Part shown: in pieces, positions 26,201 to 35,900 of the stretch
Layout: the number at the start of each line of letters is the position of its first letter
Position numbering within the stretch: the first letter of the stretch is position 1
Source of the DNA: Pyxidicoccus xibeiensis
GTDB lineage: Bacteria > Myxococcota > Myxococcia > Myxococcales > Myxococcaceae
NCBI RefSeq assembly: GCF_024198175.1
Contig: NZ_JAJVKV010000005.1
Span: 496,001-560,000, forward strand
Direction: 5' to 3'
Length of the DNA: 64,000 nt
Notes under the pieces: generated by a model
What the model saw: the letters and a program-made list of their open reading frames with translations, nothing else
Told to the model about the DNA's origin: nothing
The model's database searches: none
Made by a program: the position numbers and the translations under genes

Positions 26201-26797
26201 TCAACCCTGGTCGGAGCCACTGCTATACCCGGTCTCGACGATGGTGCGCACGGCGGTGAGCGAGGCGTCGTCGGCGGCGCCGGTGCCCTTGAGCCAGGCG
26301 ACGGAAATCGCGGTGAGGAACAGGTCGTAGCCCCTGACCGAGGAGCGCGCGTGGCCCCCGAGCTGCGCGGCCTTCAAGTACTCGTTCGTGGTGGCGATGA
26401 GGCTGTCGCACGGAAGGGTCAGCGGATTCTCCGGCTCGCGTTCCCGAGCGGCGACCATGAGCGGTTCAGGCAGGCCGCTGAAGGCACTGAAGTAGTCCTC
26501 CAGTGTCCGCATCCACTGCCGGAGCGCCTCATCGGGGTCCGCGACCCGAGCAATCTCCGCGCGGCGCGCGACCAGTTCCTCCGAGCGCAGCTGCAGCACC
26601 GCCGCCAGCAGCGCCTCCCTCGTGGGGAAGTGGCGGTACAGGGTGCCCGGCCCGACGCCTGCCTCCTTGGCGACCGACTCCAGCGAGGTGCCAATCCCGT
26701 GCGCCAGGAAGTGGCGCTGTGCCACTTCCAGGATGCTCGCTCGGTTGCGCAGTACGTCTGCCCGCGGCTTGCGTCCCTCCGTCTCCCCGGTGCTCAT
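26201..26797 (-). CDS. TetR-family transcriptional repressor
   Basis: Encodes 198 aa. The HTH is classic: ILEVAQRHFLAHGIGTSLES, VAKEAGVGPGTLYRHFPTRE. The C-terminal ligand domain contains ALLAAVLQLRSEELVARRAE and is typical of small TetR proteins responding to an aromatic or electrophilic ligand, unknown here. ATG at 26797 follows GGATGG. It is divergent from the F420-reductase-like pair, and two near-identical palindromes lie between them, one in the promoter spacer. It most likely represses itself and that pair. Confidence 0.9.
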   Translation of the reverse strand: MSTGETEGRKPRADVLRNRASILEVAQRHFLAHGIGTSLESVAKEAGVGPGTLYRHFPTREALLAAVLQLRSEELVARRAEIARVADPDEALRQWMRTLEDYFSAFSGLPEPLMVAAREREPENPLTLPCDSLIATTNEYLKAAQLGGHARSSVRGYDLFLTAISVAWLKGTGAADDASLTAVRTIVETGYSSGSDQG

Positions 26798-26828
26798 CGG
26801 CCCATCCTCCTCAGCGGATCTCATCATA

Positions 26829-26857
26829 TTGCGAAATGGAGGCTGCCTCCGTATTGT
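26829..26857 (+). promoter_or_regulatory. Predicted promoter of the F420-reductase-like genes
   Basis: -35 TTGCGA (26829-26834), a 17-bp spacer and -10 TATTGT (26852-26857). The first TetR palindrome (26838-26850) fills the spacer, so bound repressor would block RNA polymerase. Confidence 0.6.
26838..26850. promoter_or_regulatory. TetR-type operator 1
   Basis: GGAGGCTGCCTCC, a perfect palindrome of 6-bp arms around one T. It is centred 32 bp, about three helical turns, from operator 2. Confidence 0.8.
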
Positions 26858-26865
26858 TTCCAGGG

Positions 26866-26886
26866 AAGCGGAGGCTGTCTCCGCTT
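26866..26886. promoter_or_regulatory. TetR-type operator 2
   Basis: AAGCGGAG (26866-26873) and CTCCGCTT (26879-26886) around GCTGT. The core GGAGGCTGTCTCC differs from operator 1 by one base, so both are probably bound by the same protein. Confidence 0.8.
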
Positions 26887-27001
26887 CACCCGACCTCAGC
26901 CGAAGGACCGTCGATGACACGCCGACAGGGGCTCCGGTGCCTGCAGCTCACCCACGGCTACGGTCGAGTGAACGCCCCCAAGGAACACAAGGAGACTCGA
27001 T

Positions 27002-27748
27002 ATGAAGATCGGCATTCTCGGCGTTGGCCACATCGGCAAGACCCTGGCTCTCAGACTGGGTGCGGCCGGACATGACGTGAAGGTGGCCAACTCGCGCGGT
27101 CCGGAGACGATCGCGGCCGAGGTGCTGGCCTCTGGCGCACGCGCCGTCAAGGTCCCCGAAGCGGTGGCCGACGTGGACGTCGTCATCCTCTCGATTCCCC
27201 TGAACCGTCTCCCCGAGGTCGCGCCGCTGATGGCCCGCGTCCCACGCGAGACGGTGGTCATCGACACGTCGAACTACTATCCCGTGCGTGACAGCCGGAT
27301 TGACGCCATCGAAGCCGGCCAGGTCGAAAGCCTGTGGGTCGTTGAGCGGCTGGGGCGGCCGGTCGCCAAGGCGTGGAACTCAATCGGCTCTTCCTCATTC
27401 GCAACCAAGGGAATGACCTCGGGGAGCCCGGGGCGCATCGCACTTCCCGTTGCGGCGGACCGGGAAGCGGATCGCAACGTGGCAATGGCGCTCGTCGAGG
27501 ACACCGGGTTCGACGCAGTCGACGCGGGCACGCTTGCGGAGTCGTGGCGGCAGCAGCCAGGTGCCCCCTGCTATTGTACGGACCTCACTCGCGAGCAGCT
27601 GCCGACCGCGCTGGCAGCAGCCGACGCGGCGCGCTTGCCGAAGCGGCGCGACCTGGCCGTGGCGGCGTTCCAGGAACGGATGGGGGACAGCACCACGAAT
27701 CCCGATGCGGACTTCGGAGTCCGCATCAGTCGCGCATTGTTCATGTGA
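27002..27748 (+). CDS. NADPH-dependent F420 reductase-like oxidoreductase (copy 1)
   Basis: Encodes 248 aa. The N-terminal Rossmann fold has KIGILGVGHIGKTLALRLGA, the GxGxxG/A nucleotide-binding loop with SRG after strand 2, as in F420_oxidored (PF03807) proteins. TSNYYPVRDSRIDAIEAG, VERLGRPVAKAWNSIGSSSF and DAGTLAESWRQQPGAPCYC follow the same family pattern, but with no obvious F420-specific residues, so it may use another acceptor. It is first of a tandem pair; the second starts 54 bp after its stop. Controlled by the promoter and operators upstream. Confidence 0.82.
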   Translation: MKIGILGVGHIGKTLALRLGAAGHDVKVANSRGPETIAAEVLASGARAVKVPEAVADVDVVILSIPLNRLPEVAPLMARVPRETVVIDTSNYYPVRDSRIDAIEAGQVESLWVVERLGRPVAKAWNSIGSSSFATKGMTSGSPGRIALPVAADREADRNVAMALVEDTGFDAVDAGTLAESWRQQPGAPCYCTDLTREQLPTALAAADAARLPKRRDLAVAAFQERMGDSTTNPDADFGVRISRALFM

Positions 27749-27801
27749 CTTTGCGCCGGTTGCGGTCGGTCCACTCCTCTCGCCAAACGAAACGGAACGT
27801 C

Positions 27802-28506
27802 ATGGACATCGGAATCATCGGTTCAGGTCACATCGGCGGCACGCTCGCGCGGCAGCTCACGGCGCTCGGGCACCGGGTGTCGATTGCCAACTCGCGTGGC
27901 CCCGCCTCGCTGGCCGCGTTGGCGGCCGAGACGGGCGCGACTGCAGCGACCGTGGAGCAGGCCGCTCGTGCTCACGACGTGGTCATCGTCACCATCCCGC
28001 AGAAGGCCGTGTCCGAGCTGCCGCGCCACGTGTTCGCCGCAGCGTCCGCGGTCGTGGTGGATACCGGCAACTACTACCCGTCGCGCGATGGCCGCATTGC
28101 CGAAATTGACGGAGGGCTGGCCGAGAGCCAGTGGGTGGCGCAGATGCTGGGCCGCCCCGTGGTGAAGGCATTCAACAACATCGTTGCCAACAGCCTGGCC
28201 ACGCGAGGCGTACCCGCCGGTACCCCGGGCCGTGTCTGTCTCCCCGTCGCTGGCGACGACGTGCGTGCGAAGCAGGTGGTGCTGGGCCTCATCGAGGCGC
28301 TGGGCTTCGACGGCCTCGACGCCGGCACGCTCGCCGATTCCTGGCGGCAGCAGCCCGGCACACCGGCGTACTGCCACGACCTCGGTACGGCCGGGCTGAA
28401 AGCCGCGCTGGCGCAGGCCGATGCCGGGAAGATTGCACACTCCCGCGCTGAGGCTGACGAGGCCGCGCGTCCGTACTTCGCACCGACCTCGGCTCGCTCG
28501 ACCTGA
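27802..28506 (+). CDS. NADPH-dependent F420 reductase-like oxidoreductase (copy 2)
   Basis: Encodes 234 aa, with clear sequence similarity to the gene just upstream (GIIGSGHIGGTLARQLTALG, SRGPASLAALAAE, VVVDTGNYYPSRDGRIAEID, LGRPVVKAFNNIVANSLA, LDAGTLADSWRQQPGTPAYC). The nucleotide-binding loop and the N-N-I-V region are intact, arguing that both copies are active rather than one being a relic. The repeat YCHDL near the C-terminus matches YCTDL in copy 1. The pair may act in sequence on related substrates or as a heteromer. Same operon as copy 1. Confidence 0.82.
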   Translation: MDIGIIGSGHIGGTLARQLTALGHRVSIANSRGPASLAALAAETGATAATVEQAARAHDVVIVTIPQKAVSELPRHVFAAASAVVVDTGNYYPSRDGRIAEIDGGLAESQWVAQMLGRPVVKAFNNIVANSLATRGVPAGTPGRVCLPVAGDDVRAKQVVLGLIEALGFDGLDAGTLADSWRQQPGTPAYCHDLGTAGLKAALAQADAGKIAHSRAEADEAARPYFAPTSARST

Positions 28507-28977
28507 CGACAACCTCGCCACGCTGCTGGCGGAGGCAGGCGAGCTGGGTTGCTGCCTTCCGCGCGACACGCGGTTGCCATCGACCGTCCGTGAGCGGGTC
28601 CTCGAAGACCAGCGGGCGCGGAACGACATCTGCTGGGGCGTCTTCACCGGGTGACGCAGGTCCGAGACCTCACGCATTCGCGGTGCCGGGCCGAAGGGGA
28701 GCGCCGGGGCGCCCGAGGAGCCTGACGGTCCGGTGACAGGTGGCGCGCGCCCGGCAGCTCCTCCTCGAACGCAAGCACGGAGCCTCGGGGCGGGGCGCTG
28801 GGGACCCGCTGCCGTACCGGCAGGGCGGGCTGTGGACCCGGCGGCTACACGCTCCCGGGGCCGTTGCCTGGCGGAATACAACCGATGGGTGACGCGGCAT
28901 CTCGCCCAGAGGGGAAGACCGCCCTGGCACATTCGTCGCACTGGGGAGCCAGCGCAGCTCCACCTCGCCAGGTCTTC
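28507..28977. other. 471-bp gap with a possible coding relic
   Basis: The first 140 bp continue in a plus-strand reading frame with high G/C third positions (AEAGELGCCLPRDTRLPSTV, ending at a stop at 28654). It looks like the C-terminal end of some gene, but I could not assign it. The rest is GC-rich and holds no promoter that I trust. The next gene starts at 28978. Confidence 0.4.
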
Positions 28978-31900
28978 ATGCGCTCGCTCACCTTCCTCCT
29001 GTTGCTGCTCCCGCTGCCCGCTTTCGCGCAGGAGTTTGGCCCCGCCTACCACCTGTCCGGCGGCTACATGGCCCCCATGGGCGTCGCGGTGGACGCCCAG
29101 GCCCCGAGCCGCGTCCTCGTGACGGACCTGCTCGGCGCGGCTGCCTACTACGCGCCCGTGGGCGCGGTGACGATGGCGCCGGCCTTCACGGCCTTCGGCC
29201 ACATGAGCGCGCCGATGTCCGTGGAGCGGCTGGACCTCCCCACGGGCATCGCCGCGGACGGGGCGGGCAGCGTGTACGTGCTCGACAGCGGGGTGGGGGA
29301 GGTGCAGCGCTTCGTGCGCGCTCCAGCACCCGTGGATACCTACGTCCATGAGCCCGCCTTCGTCGCGGCGACCGGGCGGAGCGCGGCGGGGCGCCCCTTC
29401 GCGGGCGCGCAGGACCTGGCGGTGGATGGCATGGGGCGCCTGTACGTCCTCGATGCCGGCCGCCAGCGCATCCTGACCGCGGTGGGAGCCGCCGCCACCG
29501 GGTGGACCGTGTACCGCGAGGACACGGGCATCCCACGCTCGTGCTCCGGCCTGGATGTGAGCCCCGGGGGAGAGCGCGTGTTCCTGGCCTGCGGCGGCGA
29601 GCAGCCCATCGTCGAGGTGCCGCGCGACATGCTGCTGCCGCTGCGCGTGCGGGGCATGTCAGGCGTGGGCCCGGGGCAGCTCAGAGACCCGCATGACGTG
29701 GTGCTGCGCTCGCCGGACGAGCTCGTCGTGGCCGACACCGGCAACCACCGCCTGGCGCTGCTCTCGCTGAGCACCGGCGCGCAGACCGAGTTCGTCCCGG
29801 CGGGCGGCCTGTCCCAGCCCGAGCGGCTCGCGCTGCACGCGGGGAACCTCTACATCACCGACACGGCGCGCGCGGAGCTCGTGGCGCTGGTGAGCGGGGC
29901 CGCGTCGGCGGCGGAGGTCTTCGTGCGCGACTTCGCCGGCGACACCGGGGAGGAGCCCGCCGCGGGGCCGCTGCCGCCAGGGCCCGAGCTGGCGACCCCC
30001 GACATCCTCGTCCGGAACACGCCCAACGTGGACCTGGAGCGCGCCGCGCGCGACGGACTGGACGCGTACGAGTTCCACACGCCGAGGATGGGCCAGAACA
30101 ACTACGTCTACGTGGCCGTGCGCAACCGCGCCGCCGCCACGGCCCTGGGCGCTTCCGTGCAGCTCTACACCACGACGCCTGGCTCCGCGCATGCCTTCCC
30201 GGCCGACTACTCCCGCGACGACTTCTTCAGCGAGTACCACGCGCCCGATGACAACCGCCCTCGCCACACCCTCGAGGTGGAGCGGGTGCCCGCGGCGACG
30301 GGGGCGGGGACCTCCCTGGTGCCCGGCGTGACGGTGGTGGGGCCGCTCATCTGGCGCCCGCGCGCGCCTCGCGACGCGCCGACGTGGGACGGGCGCGTGG
30401 ACCTGCTCGTGAGCCTCGTGCTCCCGGGGGACGAGACGGTGGCGGGCCCGGGGCTGGAGCGGGTGCGCCGGAGCAACAACCTGGGCCTGCGCCGCTTCAC
30501 CGTGCAGCGCGGCCCGGCTCCCACGGGAGACCAGAACGCGCTGGTGGTCGTCGCCCACTTCCGCGGCCAGGACGCCAGGGTGGACCCGGCCCAGGTGCGC
30601 CTGCGGCTCATGCAGCTGGGGCCCTGGCTCGCGGAGGCCAGCGGCGGGCGGGCGGCCCTGCGCTGGGAGCTGGCCGGCCCCTTCGAGCTGAGCGGCCTTC
30701 GCGCCGACTACGAGAGCGCGGACCAGGACCCGCTCATGGAGCTGACGCGCGAGCTGCTCCAGCGAGTGGACCCGGCGCTGCTCGACGGGCCCACGGCGAG
30801 CCCCGACGATGACGTGAAGCGCCTGCTCGTGGTCGTCAATGACGAGGCCTTCGCCGTGGACCGCGCCACGCCCGGCGCGTGGCCCTACGAGGTGAATGGC
30901 GTCACGCGCTGGCTCTCCACCTCCGTGCACGGCCCGCTCAGCGAGCTGCCCGAGTACGCACACGGCTTCAGCCACCAGTTCGGCCTCCAGGACCTGCACC
31001 TCTACCCCGGGGCCGAGGTGCTCCCCGGCCTCAAGGTGCCGCTGGGCTGGGACCCCATGGCCCTTCCGGCCGCGCCCGCGCGAGCCGCCCCGGTGCATCC
31101 GCTCGCCGCCTCGAAGTCGCTCGCCACCTGGCTGGACCCCGGAGGAGGCGACATCCTCTTCATCCCACGCGCGCCGCGCACCGGCGCGGGCTCCATCCGG
31201 CTGCTCTATCCCGGAGCCGCCGCGAGCGCGGGAAGCTACCGCGCCGTCGCCATCGGCCTGACGCCGTTCGTCACCAGCTTCGAGGCCGAGCGCAACTTCT
31301 ACTTCGTGGAGCCGCGAAGCCTCTCCGCCGGAGGGCTGGATGCGCGGCTGCCCGCGGGCGCCGAGGGCGTGCTCGTCTACGCCGTCAACCGCGACATCCC
31401 GCAGGGCGAGGGGGCCATGGTGGTGACGGACCACGTCTTCTCCACGCCGGGCGTGGAGGACGCGCTGGTGCCGCTGGGGCTCACGGAGAACATCCCTGGC
31501 CTGGGCCTCGCCGTGCGCGTGATGGCGCGGCGCGAGGGCGCCTCGGGTGGCTACGACGTGCAGGTGGACTACGCGCCACCGGCCACCACGGAAGTCGCCA
31601 TCGACCAGAACCCGGAGGTGCCGTGGCTGAGCCCGGACATCTGGGTGGACGCGCCCACCAACGGCACGGAGATGAATCCCCAGGCGGCGCTGCCGGGAAC
31701 CGAGCAGCCCGTGGGGGCCACCGACAACTGGCTCTACGCGCGCGTCCACAACCGTGGCGGGGTGAGTGCCTACAACGTGGAGGTGAAGTTCAGCCTCTCC
31801 GACCCGAACCACGCCCTGGGCCCGAGTGACCAGTTCGTCACGTACCGCAGCGTCATCATCCCGGAGATTCCGGCGGGCGGCTCCGTCAACGCGCGCGTCC

Positions 31901-32883
31901 TCTGGCGCCCGGCGCAGTCCGAGGACCCGCACCGCTGCGTGCTCGTGCAGCTGCGCCGGCTCGTCAACGACAGCAACCCCGCCAACAACGAGGCCCAGCA
32001 GAACTTCACCCTCGCGCAGAGCAGCGGCACCCCGATGGACGGGATGCTGAGGCGCACCCTGCTGTACTCGGCGACGGGGCTGGAGGGGGCGCCCGGCGTC
32101 GGCTTCACGCCTGCGAAGCTCGCCTTCCAGCTCCACAACACCTTGCCCGAGGGCGAGCTGGTGTACTTCCGTGCCCAGGGTGTCCCCGAGGGCTGGGAGC
32201 ACAGCGTGTGGCCCGCGAAGCAGTGGCTGCCCCCGGGGGAGTACGCCTTCGGTGGCCTCGAGGTGAAGCCGCCCGACAAGGCGCCCCTGTGCAAGGACGT
32301 GCCAGTCCACATCTCAGCCTGGGCCCGGCGCTCCGACACCCTGGTGCGGCTGGGGGGCGCCACGCTGGAGGTGGCGCTGCGCGAGCGCACCGACACCACC
32401 CTGACGCTCGGCGTCTCCAAGTGCGACCCGAAGGAGTACCAGAACAAGCGTCCCTGCATGCGCGTCAAGCTCCAGGGCTGCACGACGCCCAAGCGCCCGC
32501 TGGAGGCGCTCAGCGTGCGCCTGCGGGAGCCGTCCGGGATGCTCGTCCACCACCAGGTGGGCACGGACACGGCGGGCTGCTTCGTGGTGACCCATCGCGC
32601 CTTCGAGGGCGGAGAGTGGGAGGCCACGGCCCTCTATCCCGGCACGCAGTGCTCGGGCTCCGCGCGCGCCAGCAAGGGCTTCTACCTGGACCTGATGCAG
32701 ACGGGTGACCAGGACGGCGACGGGCTGCCGGACAAGGACGAGTTCACCGGAGACGCCGACGGGGACGGGCTGCTGAACCACCAGGACCCGGACAGCGACA
32801 ACGACCAGGTCCTCGATGGCAAGGAGAAGCCCGGGGACGTGGACCTCGATGGGCTTCCCAACGTGCTGGACAAGGACTCCTGA
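28978..32883 (+). CDS. Giant secreted protein: propeller, CARDB-like and TSP3 domains
   Basis: Encodes 1301 aa. The signal peptide is RSLTFLLLLLPLPAFAQ with cleavage after AFA. Residues about 30-330 form an NHL-type propeller (LDLPTGIAADGAGSVYVLDS, DLAVDGMGRLYVLDAGRQRI, LRDPHDVVLRSPDELVVADT). Beyond residue 380 come CARDB-like beta-sandwiches (NYVYVAVRNRAAATALGASV and, later, NWLYARVHNRGGVSAYNVEV). At about residue 660 there is a degenerate peptidase-M6-like site (EYAHGFSHQFGLQDLHLY) with HGFSH in place of HEFGH, so it probably does not cleave. The C-terminus is a TSP3 calcium-binding stretch (DQDGDGLPDKDEFTGDADGD and so on). It is first of three co-oriented genes. ATG 28978 has an AGG motif seven bases upstream. 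Confidence 0.75.
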   Translation: MRSLTFLLLLLPLPAFAQEFGPAYHLSGGYMAPMGVAVDAQAPSRVLVTDLLGAAAYYAPVGAVTMAPAFTAFGHMSAPMSVERLDLPTGIAADGAGSVYVLDSGVGEVQRFVRAPAPVDTYVHEPAFVAATGRSAAGRPFAGAQDLAVDGMGRLYVLDAGRQRILTAVGAAATGWTVYREDTGIPRSCSGLDVSPGGERVFLACGGEQPIVEVPRDMLLPLRVRGMSGVGPGQLRDPHDVVLRSPDELVVADTGNHRLALLSLSTGAQTEFVPAGGLSQPERLALHAGNLYITDTARAELVALVSGAASAAEVFVRDFAGDTGEEPAAGPLPPGPELATPDILVRNTPNVDLERAARDGLDAYEFHTPRMGQNNYVYVAVRNRAAATALGASVQLYTTTPGSAHAFPADYSRDDFFSEYHAPDDNRPRHTLEVERVPAATGAGTSLVPGVTVVGPLIWRPRAPRDAPTWDGRVDLLVSLVLPGDETVAGPGLERVRRSNNLGLRRFTVQRGPAPTGDQNALVVVAHFRGQDARVDPAQVRLRLMQLGPWLAEASGGRAALRWELAGPFELSGLRADYESADQDPLMELTRELLQRVDPALLDGPTASPDDDVKRLLVVVNDEAFAVDRATPGAWPYEVNGVTRWLSTSVHGPLSELPEYAHGFSHQFGLQDLHLYPGAEVLPGLKVPLGWDPMALPAAPARAAPVHPLAASKSLATWLDPGGGDILFIPRAPRTGAGSIRLLYPGAAASAGSYRAVAIGLTPFVTSFEAERNFYFVEPRSLSAGGLDARLPAGAEGVLVYAVNRDIPQGEGAMVVTDHVFSTPGVEDALVPLGLTENIPGLGLAVRVMARREGASGGYDVQVDYAPPATTEVAIDQNPEVPWLSPDIWVDAPTNGTEMNPQAALPGTEQPVGATDNWLYARVHNRGGVSAYNVEVKFSLSDPNHALGPSDQFVTYRSVIIPEIPAGGSVNARVLWRPAQSEDPHRCVLVQLRRLVNDSNPANNEAQQNFTLAQSSGTPMDGMLRRTLLYSATGLEGAPGVGFTPAKLAFQLHNTLPEGELVYFRAQGVPEGWEHSVWPAKQWLPPGEYAFGGLEVKPPDKAPLCKDVPVHISAWARRSDTLVRLGGATLEVALRERTDTTLTLGVSKCDPKEYQNKRPCMRVKLQGCTTPKRPLEALSVRLREPSGMLVHHQVGTDTAGCFVVTHRAFEGGEWEATALYPGTQCSGSARASKGFYLDLMQTGDQDGDGLPDKDEFTGDADGDGLLNHQDPDSDNDQVLDGKEKPGDVDLDGLPNVLDKDS

Positions 32884-32965
32884 AGCGCCAGCCCCCTTCC
32901 GGCCGCCGCTGCGTCCTCACGCCAGCGCGGCCTCACGTCATCGCCTTCCCGCAGAGGTCTTCCCC

Positions 32966-35900
32966 ATGCGTTCGCTTCAAGCCCGCGCGCTGCCCGCCGT
33001 GCTCCTGTTCCTGCTCTTCGCACCACCCGCCCTGGCCCAGCGCTCCGTGGGCACGTTCTCCGAGCGACAGCTGGTGAAGACGGAGCGCACCTACACCCTC
33101 CAGGAGCCGGGGGGCACGCGGCTGGCCTTCGGCTATTCCGGGTGGCTCCCGAACTGCTTCGTCTCGGCGAGGCCGTCCCCCGGTGGGGCGGCGACCGTCT
33201 CGGCCCCTCCCAGCTCGGGCTGCCCCTATGCAGGGGGGAACTTCAACCAGTACCCCTTCCAGGTGCGCTTCCCCTCGCTGAGCGACCTCGGCACCTGGGC
33301 GGTGACGTGCCACTTCAACGTGAACGCCTACTACGGCGCAGATGCCAATGCCTGCGGCTACCACAGCGGGCATTACGGCGAATTGCTGTCCGTCACCTAC
33401 AACATCACCGTCTACAACGACCCGCCGCGCGGCATGGTGGGCCTGAGCGGCACGCCCGCGCACAACGCCACCCTCACGCTGACCACCACCGCCGAGGACC
33501 CGGACAACGGGGGCGACCGCACCGCCGGCCTGCTCTACTTCTGGACCGTGGCCCCGCGGCCCCACCATCCGTCGACGGTGCTCTCCGACGTCGGTGCCAG
33601 GGCGCCCCGCATCACCTTCCATGGCGAGCAGGACCTGGGCACGTGGGTGTTCACCCTGAATGTCGAGGACAACGAAGGGGAGCGCGTGAGCCTGGGCAGC
33701 GTCACCGTGGACGTCCCCAACCCCACGCCCCGGCCCATCATCACCCCGCCGAGCGGACGCGTCCTGGTCAACCGGGCCTTCACGCTCTCCATGGACCCGC
33801 GCGACGAGGATGGCGGCGAGTACACGAACATCGCCTGGGACGTGCGGCGCCCGGGGACGGACACGTGGGCTCCTCCCCCTGGCACCTCGTCCCAGCCCAC
33901 GCTGGGCTTCACCGCCAATGCGCCGGGCGCCTGGCGCTTCCGCGTCCGCGTCCGTGACAACGAGACGCCGCCCGCGGAAGGGGAGGGCGAGCTGACCGTC
34001 ATGGTGGTGAACGACCTGCCCGTGGTGACGGTGACGGGCCCCCCGATTTCGCCAGCGAAGGTCTCCGTGGACAGCCCCATCCAGCTCACCGGCGCGGCCA
34101 CGGACCCGGACGGGGGCGACATCGCCGGCTACCGCTGGGAACTGTTGCAGGCCCCCGCGCGCGCGGGCGTGCCCATCGGCCACGTCTACCCGGCCCTCCA
34201 GACCCTCACGCAGACCACCACCCTGGCGCACGCGGGCACGTGGGTGTTCCGCCTGCACGCCATGGATGACGAAGGGGAAGAGGGCTCCAGTGCGCCCGTC
34301 GCCATCATCGTCGACGCCTTTCCCGAGGCGAGCGTGCAGGGCCCTTCGGTGGTGGGGCCGGGCCTGAGCGGCGACCAGGCCTTCCCCCTGCGGCTGCGCG
34401 AGCAGTCGAGTGACCCGGACTCGCCGTGCCCCATGGACCTCGCGCGCTGCCACGTGTTCGTGGGGGGCGCGTTGCAGGCCCCCATCTCCGGGGGCGTGAC
34501 GTCCCGTGGCTGGTTCCTGGACGCCTTCCCCCTGGAGTACGTCGGCCACTACCGCACCGGTCCCGTCTTCGAGGCACTGGGTGACCCGGGCATCGACAGC
34601 AGCTCCGAGACGCTGTCGCTGGGCTCGGGGCAGATTCTCCCCGGCACCTACCGCTTCCGGCTGGAGGTGCGCGACGCGGAGGGCAACCGCGTGAGCGCCT
34701 CACATACGGTGCGGGTGCTGCCGGTCCAGGTGAACCCGCTGCCCCATCTCACCGCCACCTCGCGCTTCTTCACCGAGGGCGGGGTGTTCCCCGCGAGCGT
34801 CTCCATCAGCGGCCATGGCAGCTACGACCCGGACGACATGACCGACCTGAGCTCTCCGGAACCGGGGCTCGGCATCGACCAGTACTCCTGGAGCGCGAGC
34901 CCGCCCGCGGGCTGCGTGGCGCCCACGCCTCCGACGGACGCCCATGCCCACACCTGGGAGCTCTTCCCGGCGGGAGCGACGCTGCCGGCCGCGTGTCTGG
35001 GCATCTGGCGGGTGCATCTGACGGTCACCGACAACGACCTGCCCACGCCCAATACCGGGGTGCTGACGCGGGAATACCTCTTCGGCAACTGCCGCACGGA
35101 AGGGGGCGTCTGCATCGACCGGCCGACGCAGGCCCATCCCGAGATGGTCGCGCCGGACAAGTCCCGGGTGGACATCGTCTACTCGCTGGACGAGGCCCTC
35201 TACCGCTGGCTGCTGGACTTCCCGGGCAGCTACACGCGCATCTCCATCCTGCCCGCCAGCAGCGAGACGGCCGTCTTCAGCACGGTCCGTCTCAACGAGA
35301 CGGGCTGGTATCCGGGGCAGCTGCTCCTGTACCCGTGGGACGGCCGCCGCGCGGATGGCACGCCGGTGCCCGCGGGAAGCTACGACGTGCGGGTGAGCGT
35401 CTTCAGCTCGGGGGGCGCCGAGCTGGCCACCACGCGCGAGCGCCTCGCGATTCTCTACGAGCACCCCACCATCGCCCTCACCGGCCCTGCCTACGTCCGT
35501 CACCCGTCCCTGGGGCCCACGACACCCATGCGCGTCACCTTCCAGGTGAACGGCGCCCTGTCCATGGACCAGGTGCGCTACCGGCTCGTCAACCTCGCGT
35601 CGCCGTCCGTCGAAGTGATGAGCGGCCGCCTCATGACGTGGGGGCCCGCTGGCTTCATCGACTGGACAGGCCTGTCGGGCAGCGTGCCGCAGGCCCCCGG
35701 CGAGTACGCCCTCACCGTGACGGCGTGGCGCGGGACGCTCCAGCTCGCCACCGCCACGCACCGCTTCACCGTGTACCGGATGCAGCTGGGACCCCAGCCC
35801 GGCCTGCCTGCCCCGGGCCTGGTGCTGATGGCCAACCTGGATGACGACAACCTGAGCGGCGCGCTGGACTCCACGGAGACCTCCGTGGCGCGCGAGAACG

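Noticed and set aside
29659-32310. Long minus-strand frame opposite the propeller giant
   Set aside because: Same antisense artefact; no motifs, and the composition is that of a shadow frame.
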